Of a DNA stretch of 64,000 nucleotides, positions 47,529-56,855 are shown one piece after another. Made by a program: the position numbers and the translations under genes. The notes below the pieces were generated by a model. The model was not told the DNA's origin. It searched no databases and worked only from the letters and a program-made list of their open reading frames with translations. Source of the stretch: Hafnia alvei (GTDB taxonomy: Bacteria > Pseudomonadota > Gammaproteobacteria > Enterobacterales > Enterobacteriaceae); the NCBI RefSeq assembly GCF_900095695.1, contig NZ_FMIQ01000080.1:17661-81660 (forward strand), written 5' to 3'. The first letter of the stretch is position 1, and every line of letters starts with the position of its first letter.

Positions 47529-48083
47529 ATGGATAAAAGAAAATTCCTAACTCGCTCTGAAATTCGAAAAATTCTAACCGCTACGCAAACTGGAACACAT
47601 CCGGCTCGTGATAATTGCCTTTTTCGACTTTGTTTTTTCCATGGATTGCGCGTGAGTGAACTATGTAACATCACTCTTACAGACTTGGATATGCAACAAA
47701 AAATCATTTACATACGCCGACTTAAAAATGGCCTTAGCACTATTCACCCTCTTACAGAAGATGTCATCCCCTTTCTTAATCTCTGGCTAAGCAAGCGTGC
47801 ATTTACTCGAAATGCTCTACAGCCATGGCTATTTCCATCACAAAAAGGAGGGGCAATTAGCCGGCAGCAAATTTATACTTTATTAAAAAAATATGGCTCT
47901 ATTGCCGGCCTAACTATTCAACCTCATCCTCATATGCTCAGACATGCATGCGGTTACGCTCTGGCAGACCTCGGTGTTGATACCCGATTAATACAAGATT
48001 ATTTAGGACATAGAAATATTAGGCACACAGTCATTTATACCGCGACTAATGCAAAGCGATTTTATGGAGTATGGCAGAAATAA
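47529..48083 (+). CDS. FimB/FimE-type tyrosine recombinase (first copy)
   Basis: Short tyrosine recombinase of 184 residues, consisting of little more than the catalytic domain as in FimB/FimE (about 200). The catalytic residues are all present: R41 (HGLRVSEL), K66 (RRLKNG), H135 and R138 (HMLRHACGYA), H161 (LGHRN) and Y170 (HTVIYT). Such enzymes invert short promoter segments that control fimbriae or other surface factors. No fimbrial gene is in the window. A candidate target, a pair of inverted repeats, begins 19 bp after its stop. Confidence 0.9.
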   Translation: MDKRKFLTRSEIRKILTATQTGTHPARDNCLFRLCFFHGLRVSELCNITLTDLDMQQKIIYIRRLKNGLSTIHPLTEDVIPFLNLWLSKRAFTRNALQPWLFPSQKGGAISRQQIYTLLKKYGSIAGLTIQPHPHMLRHACGYALADLGVDTRLIQDYLGHRNIRHTVIYTATNAKRFYGVWQK

Positions 48084-48101
48084 ATGAAATGAAATAATTA
48101 A

Positions 48102-48422
48102 AAACGAGACATTTTGGACCAAACTGTAATATTCAGAATATAATTCTTTGTTTTTATTTTATTTCAACAAAAAACGCCAAGAAAAAACAGAAAAATAGCA
48201 TATACATAGCCATGCTTTTGGCTCACGTGCTAACTACAAAGTCAAACAACTTCATAATAAAAAAATTTCGCAATTAGATAATTCAAGTCACATCATTTTT
48301 TTTAGATATTTTCCAATTAAAACAAGCAATTATTTAAGCATCTAAAAGTAAACATAAAACTTATTTGACTTAAATTATGCTGGGTTTAATCTACTTACAG
48401 TTTGGTCTATTTTGTCTTGTTT
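48102..48422. repeat. Inverted-repeat-bounded 321-bp segment, candidate invertible switch
   Basis: IR-L (48102-48129) and IR-R (48395-48422) are complementary at 22 of 28 positions: AAAC-R-AGACA-N5-GACCAAACTGTAA, the inner 13 bases being identical (48117-48129 and 48395-48407). The segment is AT-rich, holds no gene, and is close in size to the 314-bp E. coli fim switch. Promoter-like words near IR-R (TTGACT 48365-48370, TTTAAT 48385-48390) point to the regulator gene at 48606 but with short spacing. Confidence 0.65.
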
Positions 48423-48605
48423 AATCAATTAATGATGTCATGATTAAATCATAAAAAAATAAACAAAAAGAAGTTCACAATTAGCATTTGAGTAATAAAA
48501 AATAGAGTAAAGAATATTTACAAGACTATTTATGGACTAAGAAAACAGTATGTTACATATAGAGCAACATGTTAGATTTGAGTATTAATTTTAAATGGGG
48601 GCGTT

Positions 48606-49273
48606 ATGTCTAACTTTTCAATAGCTAATAACTTAGGCGTAGATAAAATAAGAAGCCTTGCTGAAAAACCGTTAGATGAGCTGACTAAAATACAACAAAG
48701 CATCTCATCATCCGGTACTCCATTTTTTATACACCAAGGAGAAATTACTCATCTTGGACTACCAAACAAAAATGATTGTATTTTCCTTGTTGAGATGGGG
48801 ATTTTTCTATCCATAGAGAGTCAGACGACTTACTGATTACTTCAGGCCACGGACTCAGCGTCTTAGGTTTAGTCGAATGCTTACGCCCGCAAGGTCGTGA
48901 CTATTTTATGGCTCAAAGCGACTGTTATGGTACAGCTATACCTGCACTTATAGCGCTGCAAGCGCTGACAAACCTGTGTTTATGGCGCGAAGTTTCAATC
49001 GTATTAGCATGGTTTATTCGGTTACTTTCAATCCGAGACGAGCAACTTGTTGGTGTAACCGCCTATGCGATGGTTCGAGATAAACTACTCGAATTATGGA
49101 TGGAATCTGAAGAGAGTAGAATGAACATTAGCGTTTATCATTTTATTCAACAAAGAACATTATTAGGGCGTAGCACAATACTCAATATTTTGTCAGCGCT
49201 CCGAAAAGGTAAATATATTGACATGGAGAAGGGAAAGCTAATTTTTATTCGTCAACTACCTAAACACTATTAA
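48606..49273 (+). pseudogene. Frameshifted IprA-like regulator
   Basis: Paralogue of the regulator at 46565-47302. The first part (76 codons from the ATG at 48606) stops at 48836, but the next frame is open without a stop through the same region and continues as RESDDLLITSGHGLSVLGL... to 49273, with a winged-helix end (SVYHFIQQRTLLGRS...LRKGKYIDMEKGKL). The frame must shift back by one base near 48800-48822, that is, one base has been lost. No canonical slippery heptamer is in phase there, so a simple mutation or a sequence error is more likely than programmed slippage. A start at 48908 could still yield a 121-residue winged-helix fragment. Confidence 0.8.
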
Positions 49274-49367
49274 ATAATTAATATCACTAATAGAGAGAAT
49301 AGCAAATCGCGACAAACAAAAATCATCCCTATACGCTAAATAAGACTAGCAACAAGGCTGCTAACAC

Positions 49368-49925
49368 ATGAATTCTCGAAAATATCTATCAGAATCAGAA
49401 ATAGAGCGAATTTTATTCAAAACAAAAGATGGTCGATATCCATTAAGAGATTATTGCATTATTAACACATGTTTCATGCATGGTTTGCGGGTAACGGAAC
49501 TATGTAACCTTCAGTTATCAGATATTGATATTGATGCTGGAGAAATGCATATTCGCCGCTTGAAAAATGGTTTTTCAACAACACATCCTGTTTATGAAAA
49601 TGAAGCTTGTAACCTAGAGCTTTGGATAAAAGAGCGTAAAAGATGGTTGAATTCTGAAGGAAAACCTTGGCTATTTTTATCACAAAAAGGTAGCCAACTT
49701 TCCCGTCAGCACATATACACATTACTTAAAAATTATGCCTCCATGGCCAACATTGGTGTTTCAGCACATCCGCATATGTTAAGACATGCCTGTGGATACG
49801 CATTAGCAAATCAAGGAACTGACACTCGCTTGATACAAGACTACTTAGGTCATCGAAACATTCATCATACAGTTATTTATACTGCAAGCAATTCGATGAG
49901 ATTCCAGCGATTATGGCGAAAATAA
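49368..49925 (+). CDS. FimB/FimE-type tyrosine recombinase (second copy)
   Basis: A 185-residue tyrosine recombinase, paralogue of the one at 47529, with the catalytic set R41 (HGLRVTEL), K in RRLKNG, HMLRHACGYA, LGHRN and Y in HTVIYT. The two proteins share long identical runs in the catalytic half, so a local duplication of a regulator-recombinase module is likely. It follows the broken regulator by 94 bp. Like fimB/fimE, the pair could differ in direction preference at the shared switch. Confidence 0.9.
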   Translation: MNSRKYLSESEIERILFKTKDGRYPLRDYCIINTCFMHGLRVTELCNLQLSDIDIDAGEMHIRRLKNGFSTTHPVYENEACNLELWIKERKRWLNSEGKPWLFLSQKGSQLSRQHIYTLLKNYASMANIGVSAHPHMLRHACGYALANQGTDTRLIQDYLGHRNIHHTVIYTASNSMRFQRLWRK

Positions 49926-49971
49926 TATTATAAAAAGAGACCAGTTCTTTCAGGCCTCTGCTGTTAACATT

Positions 49972-50370
49972 TTATTCGTTTATTGCATAGAGGTAATCAA
50001 CCATTGCCCAAAATGACTGCGATGGGTCCATTTTATTTATATTTCCCGTTTCTGGAAAATATAATGAATCTAATGAGCCAAATACCGCCAGATCGGCAAT
50101 CGCTATTTGCTGGGCATTTTCTGTTGAGTAAATTGATACCACATTTAGATTATATGGCAAAGGATTCCCGTTTGCATCCAGTGGAAGAGACTGTAAATCA
50201 CACGTCACTAAAAGCAAAGACTGTGAATTAGTTCCTTCTAAATAAAACGTTTGTTTGCTTCTATAAATGCCTCCTTTTTGACTAAATGCTCGTGGCTGAG
50301 AAAAATCAGAACCCCACCGGACATTATTATTAGGAAAATTACCAGACAAGCCGGATATCTTAAACGACAT
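49972..50370 (-). CDS. Unknown 132-residue protein
   Basis: I do not recognise this protein (MSFKISGLSGNFPNNNVRWGSD...). It has no signal peptide or membrane helix, is rich in S, N and beta-type stretches (TFYLEGTNSQSLLLVTCDL), and ends MVDYLYAINE. It converges on the second recombinase gene with 46 bp between. There is no clear ribosome site before the ATG at 50370 (CCCTTAATAGAAATC region on the plus strand), so even its expression is uncertain. AT-rich like its neighbours. Confidence 0.5.
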   Translation of the reverse strand: MSFKISGLSGNFPNNNVRWGSDFSQPRAFSQKGGIYRSKQTFYLEGTNSQSLLLVTCDLQSLPLDANGNPLPYNLNVVSIYSTENAQQIAIADLAVFGSLDSLYFPETGNINKMDPSQSFWAMVDYLYAINE

Positions 50371-51071
50371 ATTTGTTACCCTTAATAGAAATCAATGAAT
50401 TTTTTCTTTAAAAAAATTAACGCATTGATACTCGGCAACTAAGATTTTAATTAAACATAGAGGCTTCGTACAGTCTAAAAAAAAACTTGCCATTTTTAAT
50501 AAATACACTCTCAACTAGCCAAGAAGTTCAGCATTAAACCTAAAAATACAGCTGGTAAAGCAAATTACAACTTGTCAAACCTGGTGCACAATCCCTCTTC
50601 ATACCTAAAATACAGCAGAACATACAAACTCTGTGGGCATAATAAAAGACATCTTCCAACCGTAATGCTGCGAGTACTTCAAATGTTGCTGCAGCCGCTG
50701 CGAGCAGGTTCCTGCTCCATACGATAGCTCCTAAGCCTTTATCGTGCTTGCTACTAGCTTCATATAAAGAAGCTTATAGCTAAGCCCTTCAATGGCAACA
50801 TTTAGCCTTACCTTGATAACAGAAACAAAATATCTTTCCCTTAAGCCGTTAGGTTCGATTTGTAGGGCTAATCTGTTCCTGTTGGCTTTGCGAGATGTAT
50901 TTCAATGTTTGCGAGGGGTTGTTGTATGATTTATGAGCACATAGGGTATGCCAGAGATATTCTTATACAACATATGGAGTCGATTTAAGGTAAATCTAGC
51001 TGAGTTGAAAATGACTTAAAATCTAATTAAATTGCTAGGAAATTGATTTCAGTGAAATTTTTGTGGGGAAT
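50371..51071. other. 700-bp gap between the recombinase region and tRNA-Gly
   Basis: I see no gene. A perfect hairpin GAGCAG-GTTC-CTGCTC lies at 50702-50717 within a GC-richer patch (50680-50730). I looked for a copy of the tRNA 3' end that would mark an integrated element and saw none. Confidence 0.4.
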
Positions 51072-51145
51072 TGGAGCGGGCGAAGGGAATCGAACCCTCG
51101 TATAGAGCTTGGGAAGCTCTCGTTCTACCATTGAACTACGCCCGC
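51072..51145 (-). tRNA. glyU: tRNA-Gly (CCC)
   Basis: On the minus strand GCGGGCGTAGTTCAATGGTA ... TTCGATTCCCTTCGCCCGCT then CCA, 74 nt with encoded CCA. The acceptor stem GCGGGCG/CGCCCGC is perfect, and the anticodon loop TTCCCAA between AGAGC and GCTCT gives anticodon CCC. The sequence appears the same as E. coli glyU. Confidence 0.97.
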
Positions 51146-51264
51146 ATCAATGTGGCGATCATTATAGTCCCTTCTGCCACGCCATCAAGCAGATTAAAAC
51201 ACTAAGTGACGAATAATTAAGCGGTTAGACCTTTGGGCGATCACAATTTAGGAAATCACTTCTT

Positions 51265-51310
51265 AAAAAAAATCCCCACGGTTTTAAAAAACGTGGGGAT
51301 TTTTATTTTG
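51265..51310 (-). terminator. lysS terminator
   Basis: Stem ATCCCCACG/CGTGGGGAT with A-runs on the left and T-runs on the right, 30 bp past the lysS stop. Confidence 0.88.
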
Positions 51311-51340
51311 TATGCGGCAGGCTAGCTACCGCTTACAAAC

Positions 51341-52858
51341 TTATTTGACTGGACGCATTGCTGGGAACAGGATCACGTCACGGATGGTGTGGCTGTTGGT
51401 GAACAGCATCATCATACGGTCGATACCAATACCCAGACCAGCGGTTGGTGGCAGACCGTGTTCCAGAGAAGTCACATAGTCTTCATCGTAGAACATCGCT
51501 TCGTCATCACCTTCGTCTTTCGCGCGAACCTGATCCTGGAAGCGTTCAGCCTGATCTTCCGCATCGTTAAGCTCGGAGAAGCCGTTACCGATTTCACGGC
51601 CGCCGATGAAGAACTCGAAGCGGTCAGTGATGAACGGGTTATCATCGTTACGACGAGCCAGCGGAGAAACTTCTGCTGGATATTCGGTGATGAAGGTTGG
51701 CTGAATCAGGTTTTTCTCTGCGGTTTCGTCAAAGATTTCACACTGAATACGGCCTAGGCCCCAGCTCTTCTCGATCTTAATGCCCAGAGATTCAGCGATT
51801 TTGATCGCTTTATCCAAGTCATCCAAATCTTCCATTTTAATGTCTGGACGATAGTGGTTGATGGACTCTTTCATGGTCATTTTGATGAAAGGTTTACCGA
51901 AGTCGAAAGTCTGGTCGCCGTACTGAACAATGCTGCTGCCCAGAACTTCCTGAGTCAGAGTACGGAACAGATCTTCGGTCAGAACGATCAGGTCTTTGTA
52001 ATCCGCGTAAGCCATATAGAGTTCCATCATGGTGAACTCTGGGTTATGACGCGGAGAAACGCCTTCGTTACGGAAGTTACGGTTGATTTCGAATACGCGT
52101 TCGAAGCCACCCACAACCAGACGTTTCAGGTACAGTTCTGGCGCGATACGCAGATACATATCGATATCCAGCGCATTGTGGTGAGTGATGAATGGACGTG
52201 CAGACGCACCGCCAGGGATCACTTGCATCATAGGAGTTTCCACTTCCATGAAGCCTTTGTTCACCATAAAGCTACGGATAGCAGCCAGAGTTTTAGAACG
52301 AATACGGAAAGTCTCGCGAGACTCTTCGTTAGCGATCAGATCAAGATAACGCTGACGATAGCGAGTTTCCTGATCGGACAGACCATGGAATTTGTCTGGC
52401 AGCGGGCGCAGTGCCTTAGTCAGCAGACGAATCTCGGTACAATGGATAGACAGTTCACCCGTCTGAGTGCGGAATACTTTACCGCGCGCACCAATGATGT
52501 CACCCAAGTCCCATTTTTTGAACTGGTCGTTGTACAGGCCTTCAGGCAGATCGTCACGTGCCACATACAGCTGGATGCGACCACCCATATCCTGCAGAGT
52601 GACAAAGGAAGCTTTACCCATGATACGGCGGGTCATCATACGACCAGCAACAGAAACCTCGATGTTCAGATCTTCGAGTTCTGCTTTATCCTTTTCGTCG
52701 TACAGGCTATGCAACTTGTCCGAAGTAGCATCACGGCGGAAATCGTTAGGGAATGCGATCCCTTCCTTACGCAGCGCGGCCAATTTTTCACGGCGAGACT
52801 GCATTTCGTTGTTAAGATCAAGAGCCTGATCGGCACCTTGTGATTGTTGTTCAGACAT
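51341..52858 (-). CDS. lysS: Lysyl-tRNA synthetase
   Basis: Class II aminoacyl-tRNA synthetase charging tRNA-Lys, 505 residues as in E. coli. An OB-fold anticodon-binding domain (about 60-150) is followed by the class II core: motif 1 around [10 protein letters not shown] (about 205), motif 2 [20 protein letters not shown] (about 262) and motif 3 [11 protein letters not shown] (about 475). It follows prfB by 9 bp in the same operon, as in E. coli. Confidence 0.97.
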   Translation of the reverse strand: MSEQQSQGADQALDLNNEMQSRREKLAALRKEGIAFPNDFRRDATSDKLHSLYDEKDKAELEDLNIEVSVAGRMMTRRIMGKASFVTLQDMGGRIQLYVARDDLPEGLYNDQFKKWDLGDIIGARGKVFRTQTGELSIHCTEIRLLTKALRPLPDKFHGLSDQETRYRQRYLDLIANEESRETFRIRSKTLAAIRSFMVNKGFMEVETPMMQVIPGGASARPFITHHNALDIDMYLRIAPELYLKRLVVGGFERVFEINRNFRNEGVSPRHNPEFTMMELYMAYADYKDLIVLTEDLFRTLTQEVLGSSIVQYGDQTFDFGKPFIKMTMKESINHYRPDIKMEDLDDLDKAIKIAESLGIKIEKSWGLGRIQCEIFDETAEKNLIQPTFITEYPAEVSPLARRNDDNPFITDRFEFFIGGREIGNGFSELNDAEDQAERFQDQVRAKDEGDDEAMFYDEDYVTSLEHGLPPTAGLGIGIDRMMMLFTNSHTIRDVILFPAMRPVK

Positions 52859-52867
52859 ATTGTTTCC

Positions 52868-53966
52868 TCATAACCCGGCTTTCAAGCTTGCCTCAATGAA
52901 TCTATCCAGGTCGCCATCTAACACGGCCTGTGTATTACGCGTTTCAACGCCAGTACGTAAATCCTTAATGCGAGAGTCATCCAGTACATAAGAACGGATC
53001 TGGCTCCCCCAACCGATGTCAGACTTGTTGTCTTCCATCACTTGTTTCTCAGCATTTTTCTTCTGCATTTCGTATTCGTACAGCTTAGCTTTCAGCTGAC
53101 GCATTGCCTGATCTTTGTTCTTATGCTGAGAACGGTCATTCTGACACTGGGTCACAATGTTGGTCGGAATATGGGTAATACGTACTGCGGATTCCGTACG
53201 GTTAACGTGCTGACCACCGGCACCAGAGGCGCGGTATACGTCAATACGCAAATCGGCTGGATTGATCTCGATATCAATATCGTCATCCACTTCTGGGTAC
53301 ACAAACGCAGAGCTAAATGACGTATGACGACGACCACCAGAGTCAAACGGGCTTTTACGTACTAGGCGATGAACGCCAGTTTCAGTACGCAGCCAGCCGT
53401 AAGCATATTCACCGGAGATTTTCACGGTCGCCGATTTCAGACCGGCTACTTCGCCGTCTGATTCTTCAATAATTTCGGTTTTGAAACCTTTGGCTTCCGC
53501 CCAGCGCAGGAACATACGCAGCAACATGCTTGCCCAGTCCTGTGCTTCTGTCCCGCCAGAACCTGCCTGAATGTCGATATAACAATCAGCGCTGTCGTAC
53601 TCACCAGAGAACATACGACGGAATTCTAACTGAGCCAGTTTGGCGTCTAACTGATCCAGCTCAACGACGGCCTCATTGAAGGTCTCTTCGTCGTCGGCTT
53701 CGATAGCCAGCTCCAGCAATCCGAATACATCATCCAGACCCTGAGTCATTTGATTGATGGTATTAACGATTTCTTCTAACGAGGAACGTTCTTTGCCCAG
53801 CGCCTGTGCGCGTTCTGGCTCATTCCATACGTCGGGCTGCTCGAGCTCGGCGTTAACTTCTTCTAGCCGTTCTTTCTTGGCATCATAGTCAAAGATACCC
53901 CCTCAGAACTTCTGTCCGGTCAGACAGGTCCTGGATACGGCTTTTTACCGGATTAATTTCAAACAT
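52868..53966 (-). CDS. prfB: Peptide chain release factor 2, with programmed +1 frameshift
   Basis: Recognises UGA and UAA and releases the peptide; contains SPF (specificity, [14 protein letters not shown] region) and GGQ ([13 protein letters not shown]). Translation starts at ATG 53966 ([15 protein letters not shown]...) and meets TGA at 53891-53889, codon 26, after which the rest of RF2 continues in the +1 frame. The full product is 365 residues, the E. coli length. The frameshift lets RF2 control its own level. It is followed by lysS. Confidence 0.97.
53888..53906 (-). promoter_or_regulatory. prfB programmed frameshift site
   Basis: Minus-strand context AGGGGGTATCTTTGAC: an internal Shine-Dalgarno-like AGGGGG, three bases (TAT), the slippery CTT codon, the in-frame TGA and a following C. 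All known elements of the RF2 site are present. Confidence 0.95.
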
Positions 53967-54314
53967 ATTTTCTTATATCTTTCGTTAAGTGTTCAGCGAC
54001 GGAACCATGTCATTCCTCTAAAGGAATTCCTAAACCGTCATAAAGAGACGATAAAAATAGCGTTAAGGCAGCGTAATGAACTAAAAAACTGCTTACGCCT
54101 AGCTTTCGACTCTATCAAAATGTCCTTACAGAATATAGCAACTCACACCTATAAATGGCAGTCATTCCGCGATTTTCAAGCTCTATTGCTGCAATTTCCG
54201 GCGAGGAACGATGCGATTAAAATGTATGGCTTATTGCAGGCTCGCTGTTATTACTTCTTCTTATAAAAGAGCGGCGTCTCACTACACTTAATCATCTGAG
54301 CAGTATAACGAGAA
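53967..54314. other. Gap between recJ and prfB
   Basis: It must contain the promoter of prfB-lysS on the minus strand. I cannot assign it to a single site and see no gene in it. Confidence 0.4.
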
Positions 54315-54340
54315 CAAAAAGGGGCAGCTTGTGCTACCCC
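54315..54340 (-). terminator. recJ terminator
   Basis: On the minus strand GGGGTAGC-ACAA-GCTGCCCC followed by TTTTTG, 33 bp past the recJ stop. Confidence 0.85.
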
Positions 54341-54372
54341 TCATACATTACATGGATTTTTGTTCGAGTGCG

Positions 54373-56106
54373 TCAGCGTGGCCAAAGGTGCTGGATCATC
54401 AGCTGTACACTGCGGTTGCCACGATATTCGTTAATGTCCAGCTTAAATGCCAGCTCCACTTCACGTACGCTCGGATCTGGCCACAGCGTGGTATCCACGT
54501 TAAAAGCGATACCATCTAGCAGCGGGCCGCCACCCACGGGCTCGACCATCAGCTTCAGATGACGTTCACCCACCAGCTTCTGCTGCAAGATTTTAAACTT
54601 GCCGTCGAAGGTAGGATCGGGGAACGCCTGCCCCCATGGCCCCGCATCACGCAATAACTCTGCGGTTGGCAGCGAAAGCTCGTCCATCGCCAGTTCACCG
54701 TCAGACCAGATCACGCCTTCAAGCTGAGACGCATCCAGCCATTCACCCACCAGTTCAGCAAAGCGCTGGCGGAATTCATCAAAGCGCGATTCTTCTAGAG
54801 ACAGCCCAGCCGCCATTGCATGGCCGCCAAACTTCATGATCAAACCGGGGTTCTGCGAATCAATGCGCTCCAGCGCATCGCGCATGTGCAAACCGTGAAT
54901 TGAACGACCTGAGCCTTTCAGAATGCCATCGCCCGCCGGAGCAAAAGCAATCACCGGACGGTAAAAACGCTCTTTGATGCGGGAAGCGAGAATACCCACC
55001 ACGCCTTGGTGCCATTCTGGATGATACAGCGCTAAACCGTACGGCATTTCAACCGTGGTACGTTCCAGCTCGCTGCAAATCTGTAATGCCTCAACCTGCA
55101 TGCCCTGCTCTATCTCACGGCGCGTCACGTTCAAACTATCCAGATCGCTGGCAAGCTCGCGCGCTTTAGGCATCTCGTCGCAGAGCAGTAGCTCAACGCC
55201 AACCGACATGTTGTCCAAGCGCCCGGCGGCGTTAAGCCGTGGACCAAGCGCAAAACCTAAATCACTTGCCACTAGCTGACGGGCATCACGATTAGCAATT
55301 TCTAACAACGCACGGATCCCGACACGACATTTTCCCGCACGGATACGGTTAAGCCCCTGATGCACCAAAATTCGATTGTTGGCATCCAGCGCGACAACGT
55401 CTGCCACCGTGCCTAGCGCCACTAAATCGAGCAAATCAGCCAGATTCGGCGCGGCGATCCCATGTTGTTCGAACCAACCATGTTCATTCAGATGCTTGCG
55501 TAGCGCTAACATCAGATAGAACGCCACACCAACGCCGGCTAATGACTTCGACGGAAAATCACAGTCGTTGAGGTTCGGGTTAACCATGGCATCAGCGGCG
55601 GGCAAAGTTTCGCCCGGCAGATGGTGATCGGTAACCAGTACTTTAATCCCGCGTGCATGCGCATTATCAACACCTGCGTGAGACGATATTCCGTTATCAA
55701 CGGTCATGATCAGCTCTGCACCCATGGCAGCCGCCTGCTCAACCACTTCAGGGCTTAGCCCGTAGCCATCTTCAAAGCGGTTCGGTACCAGATACTGAAC
55801 GTTTGCCGCCCCCATGCTGCGCAGTGCCAACATAGAAAGCGCGGTACTGGTTGCGCCATCGGCATCAAAGTCGCCAACGATAACAATGCGCTGATGCTCA
55901 GACAGTGCCTGATGGAGAAGCTCTACCGCGCGATCGATACCCGATAGCGTCTGGTATGAGAGTAAACCTTTTACCCCACGCTCCAGCTCTTGCATGCTAA
56001 CAATGCCACGGTTGGCATAGACACGGCGCAATAGCGGATGGAGATCGTCAGGAAGTTCATGATTTTCCACCGCCTCTCGGCGGCGGAGCTGTGTTGATAC
56101 GATCAA
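54373..56106 (-). CDS. recJ: Single-stranded-DNA exonuclease RecJ
   Basis: 5'-3' ssDNA exonuclease of recombination and mismatch repair, 577 residues as in E. coli. DHH-family motifs: DFDADGATST (about 80), TVDNGISSHAG (about 136), TDHHLPG (about 160, the DHH) and GGHAMAAG (about 426). The start is a TTG at 56106 with AAGG nine bases upstream; this choice gives the E. coli length and the conserved QLRRRE at residue 6. It lies directly after dsbC and is probably cotranscribed in dsbC-recJ. Confidence 0.95.
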   Translation of the reverse strand: MIVSTQLRRREAVENHELPDDLHPLLRRVYANRGIVSMQELERGVKGLLSYQTLSGIDRAVELLHQALSEHQRIVIVGDFDADGATSTALSMLALRSMGAANVQYLVPNRFEDGYGLSPEVVEQAAAMGAELIMTVDNGISSHAGVDNAHARGIKVLVTDHHLPGETLPAADAMVNPNLNDCDFPSKSLAGVGVAFYLMLALRKHLNEHGWFEQHGIAAPNLADLLDLVALGTVADVVALDANNRILVHQGLNRIRAGKCRVGIRALLEIANRDARQLVASDLGFALGPRLNAAGRLDNMSVGVELLLCDEMPKARELASDLDSLNVTRREIEQGMQVEALQICSELERTTVEMPYGLALYHPEWHQGVVGILASRIKERFYRPVIAFAPAGDGILKGSGRSIHGLHMRDALERIDSQNPGLIMKFGGHAMAAGLSLEESRFDEFRQRFAELVGEWLDASQLEGVIWSDGELAMDELSLPTAELLRDAGPWGQAFPDPTFDGKFKILQQKLVGERHLKLMVEPVGGGPLLDGIAFNVDTTLWPDPSVREVELAFKLDINEYRGNRSVQLMIQHLWPR

Positions 56107-56111
56107 ACCAA

Positions 56112-56828
56112 TTAACCTTTAGCCTTGCTCATGGCTGCCTGCGCATCCAACATCGCCAACATCTCTTTCGGCCCCTGATAACCAGGGATCACGGTGCCGT
56201 CGTTAAGCACAATGGCAGGAGTTCCCTGCACGCCAAACTGCACGCCGAGCTCATAGTGTTTTTTGATATCAACATTACAAGTTGCTGGCTGAGTGGCCTC
56301 ACCGCTCAATGCCGCATCGAACGCCTTACGACGATCGGCCATGCACCAGATTGACTGCATATCCTTTTCCGCCTGAGAGCTTAAGCCCTGACGCGGGAAT
56401 GCCAGATAACGAACGGTGATACCCAGATCGTTATACTCTTTCATCTGCGAATGCAGTTTGTGGCAGTAGCCGCAGGTGATGTCGGTAAAGACCGTGATCA
56501 CATGTTTTTCTTTTGGTGCTTTGTAGACAATCATTTCAGGCACCAGCTTTTGCAAACGGCCAACCAGAATCTGATTAGTCACGTTAACCGGCACCGCGCC
56601 GCTGACGTCATACATCGGCCCTTGCAGAATGTGCTTACCATCGCTGGTCACGTAAAGCATGCCGTTGTCGGTAAATACCGTTTGCAAGCCAGCAACCGGA
56701 GAAGGCTGAATCTCGGCTTTCTGTACGCCCAATGTTTTCAGCGACTGCTGGATTTCAGCATCACCTGCATGTGCTGCGCCAGTGACTGAAGCCGCCAGCA
56801 AAGACAGCCAAATTAAACCTTTCTTCAT
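56112..56828 (-). CDS. dsbC: Periplasmic disulfide isomerase DsbC
   Basis: Protein disulfide isomerase that rearranges wrong disulfides in the periplasm, kept reduced by DsbD. It is 238 residues (E. coli 236) with a signal peptide ending AAHA (about residue 21), an N-terminal dimerisation domain, and a thioredoxin-fold domain with the active site CGYC in ITCGYCHKLH (about residue 119). A second disulfide pair (about residues 163 and 185) is conserved. It sits between xerD and recJ as in E. coli. Confidence 0.96.
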   Translation of the reverse strand: MKKGLIWLSLLAASVTGAAHAGDAEIQQSLKTLGVQKAEIQPSPVAGLQTVFTDNGMLYVTSDGKHILQGPMYDVSGAVPVNVTNQILVGRLQKLVPEMIVYKAPKEKHVITVFTDITCGYCHKLHSQMKEYNDLGITVRYLAFPRQGLSSQAEKDMQSIWCMADRRKAFDAALSGEATQPATCNVDIKKHYELGVQFGVQGTPAIVLNDGTVIPGYQGPKEMLAMLDAQAAMSKAKG

Positions 56829-56855
56829 TGCGTAATCCTTGTATTTCCCTGCGCC

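Noticed and set aside
48798..48836. Programmed -1 frameshift in the second IprA-like regulator
   Set aside because: No X-XXY-YYZ heptamer lies in phase with the incoming frame; a lost base explains it more simply.
51072..51145. tRNA-Gly as integration site of a genomic island covering 46-51 kb
   Set aside because: I saw no second copy of the tRNA 3' end and no integrase of the island type; the recombinases present are the short FimB/FimE type.
51854..52843. Long open frame (329 codons) antisense to lysS
   Set aside because: It is the shadow of lysS codon use and has no ribosome site or recognisable protein features.
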